Below are positions 58,658 through 64,000 of a stretch of DNA of 64,000 nt, one piece after another. A program made the position numbers and the translations under genes. This DNA comes from Streptomyces prunicolor NBRC 13075. Its GTDB lineage: Bacteria; Actinomycetota; Actinomycetes; Streptomycetales; Streptomycetaceae. The first letter of the stretch is position 1; the number at the start of each line of letters is the position of its first letter. Under the pieces are notes generated by a model that searched no databases, was not told the origin of the DNA, and saw only the letters and a list, made by a program, of their open reading frames with translations. The DNA lies in NCBI RefSeq assembly GCF_000367365.1, contig NZ_BARF01000099.1:1-64000 (forward strand), written 5' to 3'.

Positions 58658-60064
58658 GTGACCGAGACGACCCACACGCAGATGACGCCGCAGGACAGCG
58701 CGTTCGAGGCCTATCAGCCGCGCAGCCCGGAATTCCGGGCTGCCGTGGACGCCCTGCGCGGGATGCGGCAGGACCTGTTCCACGACGCCTTCGCCTACCG
58801 CCCGCTGCCCCGATCCACCGCCGACGGCCGGCTGACCCGGCGCCTGAAGGGGCGGGCGCGGGAGTACGCGGCCTGGAGCCCGCACGCCCTGATCACCGCG
58901 GCCGGCCTGCTCGCGATGTTCATCGCGACGAACGACGAGGCCCGCGGCGCGGGCAGCAACATGATCCTCGGCCTGCTCGCCCTGGCGCCGGTGCTGCTGA
59001 CCATGGTGCGGCCGGTCGGCGCGTTCTGGCTGTCCATGGCCGCGACCCCGATCGCCACCGCCCTGGCGACCGAGTTCGACGACGAGTGGCCGTGGCGGAA
59101 CGGCAGCTTCATCTGCCACCTGGCCGTGCTCACGATCGTGGCGATACGCACCCGACCGCGCACGGCCGCCTGGATGTGGGCGCTGACGGCGTTCTACGGC
59201 ATCGGCGCCACCATCGTCGCCGGCGGCCACACCTTCGGCTCGGACACCGCGCAGATGCTGTTCCTCTCCGCCCTGGTCCTGTTCGGCGTCACGGTCCGCC
59301 ACATACGCCACGACGCCGAGCAGGAGGTGACCGCCCAGCAGACGGTCACCGCGCACGAGCGGTCAAGGCGCACGCTGCTGGAGGAGCGCACGACGATCGC
59401 CCGCGAGCTGCACGACGTGGTCGCCCACCACATGTCGGTGGTCGCCATCCAGGCGGAGGCCGCGCCCTACCGCGTGGAGAACCCGCCGCCGGAGCTGGAG
59501 CGCGCGTTCGTCACGATCCGGGAGAACGCGGTGGCGGCCCTGACCGAGCTGCGCCGCGTCCTGGGCGTGGTGCGCGCGGAGGACTACGAGGCGCCCGACG
59601 CCCCGCAGCCCACCCTCGCCGACATGGACGCGCTGCTCGCCAATGTGCGCGACGCCGGCCTGAGCGTCGACAAGGCGGTGACGGGGGCGGTGCGTGAACT
59701 CCCGCAGGGCGTCGAGCTGTCGGCGTACCGGATAGTGCAGGAGGCGTTGAGCAACACCCTGCGGCACGCGCCCGGTGCGAGTGCCCGGGTGGAGATCGGT
59801 TACGTGCTGGGCGGGCTGGGCCTGCGGATAGTCAACGGCCCGATGCCCGAGCCGAGCCTGGTCAAGCCCTCGCCCGGCGCCGGGCACGGCATCACCGGGA
59901 TGCGCGAGCGGGTGTCCATGCTGAACGGCGAGATGACGACGGCCCCGGCGGACGGTGGCGGCTACGAGGTGACGGTGTTCCTGCCGGTGCCGATGCCGAG
60001 TGCGAGCGAACCGGTCCCGAGCGCGAGCGAACCGGCGCCGGGTGCGAGGGAAGGTGACGTATGA
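58658..60064 (+). CDS. Two-component sensor kinase, HisKA_3/DesK type (pair 2)
   Basis: 468 residues, paralogous to the kinase of pair 1: EERTTIARELHDVVAHHMSVVAIQAE, YRIVQEALSNTLRHAPGA, GHGITGMRERVSMLNG. An extra ~60-residue N-terminal cytoplasmic segment precedes four or so membrane helices. The C terminus has short SASEPVPSASEP repeats. Start GTG 58658 (or TTG 58652); no ribosome-binding site, TACCGT lies 7 bases before the GTG, so a leaderless transcript is possible. Confidence 0.88.
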   Translation: MTETTHTQMTPQDSAFEAYQPRSPEFRAAVDALRGMRQDLFHDAFAYRPLPRSTADGRLTRRLKGRAREYAAWSPHALITAAGLLAMFIATNDEARGAGSNMILGLLALAPVLLTMVRPVGAFWLSMAATPIATALATEFDDEWPWRNGSFICHLAVLTIVAIRTRPRTAAWMWALTAFYGIGATIVAGGHTFGSDTAQMLFLSALVLFGVTVRHIRHDAEQEVTAQQTVTAHERSRRTLLEERTTIARELHDVVAHHMSVVAIQAEAAPYRVENPPPELERAFVTIRENAVAALTELRRVLGVVRAEDYEAPDAPQPTLADMDALLANVRDAGLSVDKAVTGAVRELPQGVELSAYRIVQEALSNTLRHAPGASARVEIGYVLGGLGLRIVNGPMPEPSLVKPSPGAGHGITGMRERVSMLNGEMTTAPADGGGYEVTVFLPVPMPSASEPVPSASEPAPGAREGDV

Positions 60065-60729
60065 CGATCCGCGTGCTGATCGCGGACGACCAGATGATGG
60101 TGCGCGAGGGCTTCTCGGTCCTGTTGGGCGCGATGCCGGACATCGAGGTCGTCGGCGAGGCGGTGAACGGACGCGACGCGGTCGAGCGGGTGCGTGAACT
60201 GGCCCCGGACGTCGTCCTGATGGACATCCGCATGCCGGAGATGAACGGTATCGAGGCGACCCGGGAGATCGTCGCCGCGGACGGCGCGGCGAAGGTGCTG
60301 GTGCTCACCACGTTCGACCTCGACGAGTACGTGTACCAGGCGCTGCGGGCGGGCGCCTCCGGCTTCCTCCTCAAGGACGCCTCGGCACGTCAACTGGCCG
60401 ACGGGGTAAGGGTGGTGGCGGCCGGCGAGGCGCTGCTGGCGCCCTCCGTCACCAAGCGGCTGATCACGGAGTTCTCGAAGCTGTCCGAGACACCCCGCCT
60501 GATGCCGGCCGCGCAGCAGGGGTCGTACGGGGATCTGACCGAGCGGGAGACGGAGGTGCTGGTCCTCATCGCGCAGGGCTTGTCGAACGGGGAGATCGCC
60601 GAGCGGCTGGTGGTCGCCGAGTCGACGATCAAGACCCATGTCAGCCGGGTCCTGGTGAAGTTGGGGCTGCGGGACCGTACGCAGGCGGCGGTGTTCGCGT
60701 ACGAGGCGAGGCTGGTGAGACCGGGGTAG
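60061..60729 (+). CDS. NarL-family response regulator (pair 2)
   Basis: 222 residues, about 70% like the pair 1 regulator: RVLIADDQMMVREGFSVLLG, VVLMDIRMPEMNG, LVLTTFDLDEYVYQALRAGASGFLLKDAS, HTH LTERETEVLVLIAQGLSNGEIAERLVVAESTIKTHVSRVL. ATGA overlap with its kinase. Such close paralogs next to each other may cross-talk. Confidence 0.93.
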   Translation: MTIRVLIADDQMMVREGFSVLLGAMPDIEVVGEAVNGRDAVERVRELAPDVVLMDIRMPEMNGIEATREIVAADGAAKVLVLTTFDLDEYVYQALRAGASGFLLKDASARQLADGVRVVAAGEALLAPSVTKRLITEFSKLSETPRLMPAAQQGSYGDLTERETEVLVLIAQGLSNGEIAERLVVAESTIKTHVSRVLVKLGLRDRTQAAVFAYEARLVRPG

Positions 60730-60792
60730 GGACAGGTTCCTCGCAGTCCGGGCGGGCTCTGAGGGGACGTTGATCAGCGGCGGAGGGTTCCG

Positions 60793-60986
60793 TTCGAGAG
60801 TGGTGGACAGCAACAGGGGTAACCGCTCCCCGCCGGCCGCCTGCGCGAGGGTGGCCGCCGAGTAGCACGCGCGGCCATGGTCCGGTACGACGGCCCGCCG
60901 CACGCGGCACGCAGTTCCCGCAGCTGATGCGCGAGCCGCTGCACGGCTCCGGCCTCGGGGTCCACAGGCTGCTCGGGACGTCCCAT
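60793..60986 (-). pseudogene. Decayed 5' fragment of an HTH-nSTAND/WD40-type gene
   Basis: From the ATG at 60986 the frame reads GRPEQPVDPEAGAVQRLAHQLRELRAACGGPSYRTMAARA, the typical start of large Streptomyces XRE-NTPase-WD40 proteins. It then needs a one-base shift (near 60866) to continue CYSAATLAQAAGGERLPLLLSTTLE. After about 65 residues the match stops; the rest of the gene is missing. So frameshifted and truncated. Part of the 700-bp stretch 60730-61435 that has no intact gene. Confidence 0.65.
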
Positions 60987-61161
60987 CGCACCACCAATCG
61001 CCCGTACCTGGCAGGGCCGCCATGATGCAAACATCAAGAAGTGAGGAGTGGGCCGGGACCGGGGCGCAGGCCCCGCGATATTCACCACAAGTCCACAGGC
61101 GGTACGGCCACGGGCCGGGGCACCCCTGGTCAGCAGCCCGTCCAGCGCTTGGCGTCCGTCG

Positions 61162-61368
61162 ATGGCACCTGCTGACGACCTCGCCTTCGCCCCCTGGGAC
61201 CCGGCGTTCGTGTCCGACCCGTACCCCGCCAACACCGCACTGCGCGACCACCGCCTCTGCCGCACGTATCAACACCGCTTCACCCACGAGGACTTCGGCC
61301 GTACGGCATCGCCGCCCGAGCACGAGCCCTTCCGCATCCTCAACGGCGTTCACCTCGCGCACGGTTGA
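61162..61368 (+). pseudogene. Possible N-terminal remnant of a cytochrome P450 gene
   Basis: An open frame of 68 codons (APADDLAFAPWDPAFVSDPYPANTALRDHR ... FTHEDFGRT) whose first part resembles the extreme N terminus of bacterial P450s (F-x-P-x-D-P-x-F-x-x-D-P-Y-P-x-x-x-x-L-R). No heme-binding or I-helix region follows. It could be a fortuitous ORF. Confidence 0.3.
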
Positions 61369-61435
61369 GCAACGGAAGCCGAGGTGAAGACGGCCGCCCT
61401 TCCGCATGCCGACAACCTCCGCCGACAGCAGGGGC

Positions 61436-61645
61436 TTACGGCGTCGTGGCCCGGTACGCCGACCACAACTCCTCGGCGGTCACACACTGGCCGCTGTCCA
61501 CGGCGCAGGTGGCACAGCCGCTCGCGTGGTCGATGTACGCCCGGTACGCGGTCTGTGTTCGGATGAACACGGCGTTGCCGGCGACACGTTGGAGGTGGCC
61601 GGCGCCGCCGGTGCCGTCTCTCCACTGCGACTCGGTCGTGCTCAC
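61436..61645 (-). CDS. Small Cys-containing protein (XRE module 3)
   Basis: 69 residues: GHLQRVAGNAVFIRTQTAYRAYIDHASGCATCAVDSGQCVTAEELWSAYRAT. The CxxC...C pattern suggests metal binding. GTG start at 61645 with GGAGG 5 bases upstream; overlaps the stop of the next gene (GTGA). Last gene of the minus-strand module. Confidence 0.65.
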   Translation of the reverse strand: MSTTESQWRDGTGGAGHLQRVAGNAVFIRTQTAYRAYIDHASGCATCAVDSGQCVTAEELWSAYRATTP

Positions 61646-61842
61646 GGCTGCCTCCGCCGGTGGGGGCCGGCGTGCCGGCGGAGTTCCACGTTGCAGTCCG
61701 AGACCTTCGAGTAGTCCCCGGCCGCCGCAGCCGCGGCCCGCTGCTCCGCGAGCGCACCGCACACCTTGCAGCGCGGGCTCGGGTCCGGCCACTCGGCGGG
61801 CAGGGGAAGGTCGACGGGCGGGCTCATCGTCGTCGTGCTCAT
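61642..61842 (-). CDS. Small Cys-pair protein related to the one at 31069 (XRE module 3)
   Basis: 66 residues: PPVDLPLPAEWPDPSPRCKVCGALAEQRAAAAAAGDYSKVSDCNVELRRHAGPHRRRQP. Same layout as the 64-residue protein at 31069-31263. ATG 61842 with GGAGG 7 bases upstream, overlapping the previous stop. Confidence 0.7.
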   Translation of the reverse strand: MSTTTMSPPVDLPLPAEWPDPSPRCKVCGALAEQRAAAAAAGDYSKVSDCNVELRRHAGPHRRRQP

Positions 61843-62306
61843 CGTGGTGCCTCCGTGGGGGCTCGGTAGCCGCCGGGGCCGAACGCGGCGGCGAGGGCCG
61901 CGGGATCGGTGAGCAGGCCGGATCCGTCGGGGCGGTTCAGCCATAAGCGGCCCTCCACTCCCCATCCGGTGGGCGGGCAGTCCAGCGTGCATCCGGTGGG
62001 CTGGACGGTGATCTGCCGTACGTCGGCCAGTTCCTCGGCGGCGGCCGGTGCGACGAGCCACCAGGCCGTGTCCGTCTCGACGTCGGCGAGGACCGGGCCG
62101 CGGTGTTCGCCGCGGATCCGGTTGAGGGCGCGCATCGTGGGGAGGAGCCGCGTCTCGGCCGCAAGCCAGTGGGTGCCGGTGGCGATCGGGGCCAGGGCTT
62201 CCTTGTTCCACGTCATGCGGACGAGGGTCGGGTGCGCGGAGCAATCGGCGAGCCATGAGTCCCCGGCCTCGTACACCTCCGCGAACCGCATCGTCGGGTG
62301 GGCCAT
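61839..62306 (-). CDS. Protein of unknown function associated with XRE loci
   Basis: 155 residues: WLAAETRLLPTMRALNRIRGEHRGPVLADVETDTAWWLVAPAAAEELADVRQITVQPTGCTLDCPPTGWGVEGRLWLNRPDGSGLLTDPAALAAAF. It resembles short actinobacterial proteins sometimes annotated as fragments of bifunctional primase/polymerase N-terminal domains, but no catalytic motif is evident. ATG 62306. Coupled to the genes on both sides. Confidence 0.6.
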   Translation of the reverse strand: MAHPTMRFAEVYEAGDSWLADCSAHPTLVRMTWNKEALAPIATGTHWLAAETRLLPTMRALNRIRGEHRGPVLADVETDTAWWLVAPAAAEELADVRQITVQPTGCTLDCPPTGWGVEGRLWLNRPDGSGLLTDPAALAAAFGPGGYRAPTEAPR

Positions 62307-62393
62307 GTCGAGCACCGTAGGCAGCACGATTGCGTACTCGCGCGTCGATTGTGCGGGATTGCGCACGTGGTCACGCGGGGTGCGTCGGGTTGC

Positions 62394-63238
62394 TCACGTG
62401 AGGTCGGAGAAGCGCGCCCGGGCCCGGTCGATCAGCCGGTGCGCCTGGTGGTCGAAGATGGCCGACTCGTGCATCAGCTCCCACGTCCTGCGGCACAGCG
62501 CGACGTCCTCGGCGGAGTCGAGCGACAACTCGGCGCTCCATGTGTCGGCGACAACGAGCTGTTCGTCGATGATCCAGAACCCGTGCTTCGGGGAGAACGG
62601 CGTGCGCGCCCCCAGCGGGATGACGCCGAGGGTGACGGTGTCGAGACCGATGAACCCGCTCAGCCGGTGCAGTTGCACGGCCATGGCCTCGGGGGCGCAC
62701 CGTGCGACGTGCAGGGCGGCTTCCCAGATCAGCGCGTGGAAGTGGTGGCCCGGCTCGTAGATGGTTTCCTGGCGCTTCATACGGGCCCGTACGCCTTCGT
62801 CGATGTCGCGGGGCGTACCGAGCCGGTTGGACACGTCGGTGAGGACGCCGCGGGCGTAGTCGGGGGTCTGGAAGATGCCGGGGATGATGCCGGACTCGAA
62901 GATGCGGATCGTCTGGGCCTGCGCCTCTTGGACGCGATGGCCTTCCTGCACGGCGCGGTGGCCGGCCGAGAGCTGTCGGCGCCAACTGCGGTACGAGGTC
63001 TGGAGGTTGCGCACGCTGCGCCGCAACTCGTCTGCGACGTGGGCCGTTCAGCGCCTTGGGCCCACGTCTCGGCGTCAGCCTCGGTCGCGGTCTGCTTGCC
63101 GTTCTCCAGGCGGGAGACCTTGGAGCGCTGCCAGCCGAGGCGTCCGGCGAAGTCCTTGCCGTTCAGCCCGGTCTCGGTGCGCAGCTCACGCAGCCGCGCG
63201 CCGAGCGCCTCACGGGCCTGCTGGTAGTCGGTGCTCAC
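62394..63238 (-). pseudogene. Frameshifted XRE/DUF5753 regulator (module 3)
   Basis: The GTG at 63238 opens VSTDYQQAREALGARLRELRTETG, HTH ... RLGWQRSKVSRLENGKQTATEADAETWAQG, then the frame is lost near 63040. The rest (ADELRRSVRNLQTSYRSWRRQLSAGHRAVQ ... IIPGIFQTPDYARGVL ... VRARMKRQETIYEPG ... WTWELMHESAIFDHQAH-like end) continues in another frame to 62394. Comparison with the intact homolog at 46270-47124 indicates one missing base (a C between 63040 and 63041 on the plus strand). Either a real null allele or a sequencing error. Confidence 0.8.
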
Positions 63239-63771
63239 CCACTCGAAGTTACCTGCGCGAGGAAGTCCTCGCGCCTGATCGCGAAGTGCCAGGCGGCATC
63301 CCGGATCTGACAGAACTGCACGACGCGCGTGGGGTCTTCGACGAGTTCGGCACCGAGGTACTCGTCCGTCCCGTCGAAGTGGAGGACGAGCGCGCGGCGG
63401 GCGTCGAACAGCCAGAAGTCGACCGTCGGCAGGCCGGCCTTGTCGGCGTCCGTGCGCCACAGGTTGCGGATGTCCTCGCCAGCTTTGTTGCTGCCGGCCG
63501 CGGTGGCGAGCAGGAAGAGCTGTTCCCTGGTCGGCGGGTGGTCGACGATCCGGACGCGCTCGAACCTCTTGCCCTGCACGGTCTGCGCGCGAACGATGGC
63601 GTACCAGGGGCGATGCGAGTCGTCGGGTACCTCCTCGGTCTCGAGGTAGCGGCGGTACTTCTCGCCGGCACGGTCGGAGGCGTAGCCGCGGCGGGTCTCC
63701 AGCCGCCAGGCGGTGTGCTCGAACTTCTCGAAGTAGCTGCCGAACGTGCTGTCGTCGATGAACTCCGGCAC
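63235..63771 (-). CDS. DUF6879-type protein (module 3)
   Basis: 178 residues: FGSYFEKFEHTAWRLETRRGYASDRAGEKYRRYLETEEVP, FERVRIVDHPPTREQLFLLATAAGSNKAGEDIRNLWR, DFWLFDARRALVLHFDGTDEYLGAELVEDPTRVVQF. Homologous to the C-terminal two-thirds of the protein at 45496. GTG 63771 with AAGGAG 8 bases upstream. Stop overlaps the XRE start (GTGA), so it is coupled to the regulator. Confidence 0.82.
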   Translation of the reverse strand: MPEFIDDSTFGSYFEKFEHTAWRLETRRGYASDRAGEKYRRYLETEEVPDDSHRPWYAIVRAQTVQGKRFERVRIVDHPPTREQLFLLATAAGSNKAGEDIRNLWRTDADKAGLPTVDFWLFDARRALVLHFDGTDEYLGAELVEDPTRVVQFCQIRDAAWHFAIRREDFLAQVTSSG

Positions 63772-63776
63772 GCGTT

Positions 63777-63920
63777 CTACTCCTTGGGGGCGAAGCGAGT
63801 GAGCAGTTCGCGCGGGATCCGTACGAACGACTCGCCGTCGAGGACGTTCTGCAACTGCGCCACGTCCTCCGCATCGGTCACGGTGTAGCCCTGCACGACG
63901 ATGTCTCTCGAGACGGTCAT
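63777..63920 (-). CDS. 47-residue protein, free-standing form of the DUF6879 N-terminal domain
   Basis: ATG at 63920; the product reads TVSRDIVVQGYTVTDAEDVA, then QLQNVLDGESFVRIPRELLT and RFAPKE, ending 5 bases before the DUF6879 start. It aligns with residues ~25-70 of the fused protein at 45496 (DTGEIIVHGPRLTDPDAIAQ ...). The order is the same as in the fusion. Too short for most gene finders. Function unknown. Confidence 0.7.
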   Translation of the reverse strand: MTVSRDIVVQGYTVTDAEDVAQLQNVLDGESFVRIPRELLTRFAPKE

Positions 63921-64000
63921 TCATGAGATGGCCCTCCGTGTCCACGTGGCCGATCTCGGGACCTCGCGGGCTCAACTCCGCTTCATCCTGGACAGAATCG

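Noticed and set aside
61162..61368. Functional cytochrome P450
   Set aside because: Only about 30 N-terminal residues resemble P450; no oxygen-binding or heme-Cys region exists.

Overview
This is chromosomal DNA of a streptomycete. It is very GC-rich throughout, the genes have strongly G/C-biased third codon positions and many GTG or TTG starts. The heat-shock genes carry HspR (HAIR) operators, and there are several XRE/DUF397/anti-sigma-like loci of the WhiJ/AbaA type found in sporulating actinomycetes. No tRNA, rRNA, integrase, transposase or CRISPR array was seen. All product names come from reading the translations by eye, without database searches.

Layout. 1-5960: a secreted FG-GAP protein, a small membrane protein, a membrane Fe-S oxidoreductase and a WecA/MraY-like transferase. 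5960-10320: the dnaK-grpE-dnaJ-hspR operon with two HAIR operators and a strong terminator. 10330-14140: a secreted PA14/fibronectin-III protein and an orphan sugar-binding lipoprotein. 14230-16850: XRE module 1 (two tandem DUF397 genes, an XRE/DUF5753 regulator, an HATPase) and a Uma2 nuclease-like gene. 16850-20180: a transglutaminase/alpha-E/ATP-grasp operon. 20430-25130: four paralogous LuxR-type regulators around a short secreted peptide with three DSVW repeats and a Rieske-like protein that lacks the iron-sulfur ligands. 25260-29600: a PPOX protein, clpB with a HAIR operator, a small membrane protein and a YbjN protein.

29740-34210 is an accessory stretch: NUDIX, an XRE/PLD-like regulator, four very small (partly Cys-rich) proteins, a 49-residue ORF next to a JmjC/cupin oxygenase, a small GntR regulator and a short membrane protein. 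34250-44630 returns to conserved chromosome: an aminotransferase, small secreted proteins, DUF2617, a membrane spermidine-synthase-like protein, an SRPBCC protein, an aldose epimerase, pyrE, class II fba and an MFS exporter. 44680-49110: XRE module 2. 49300-53840: DUF3151 and the kynurenine pathway genes (tryptophan dioxygenase, kynureninase, probable formamidase) with a TetR gene. 54030-60730: a hydrolase and an acyltransferase followed by two tandem DesK/NarL-type two-component systems that share a near-identical 20-base upstream motif. 60730-63920: decayed fragments and XRE module 3, whose regulator is frameshifted.

The strongest candidates for something undescribed are the DSVW peptide/degenerate Rieske/LuxR cluster (20.4-25.1 kb) and the small-ORF plus JmjC pair (32.3-33.3 kb). 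The three XRE modules share a recurring set of small proteins, with a fusion/split relationship between modules 2 and 3.
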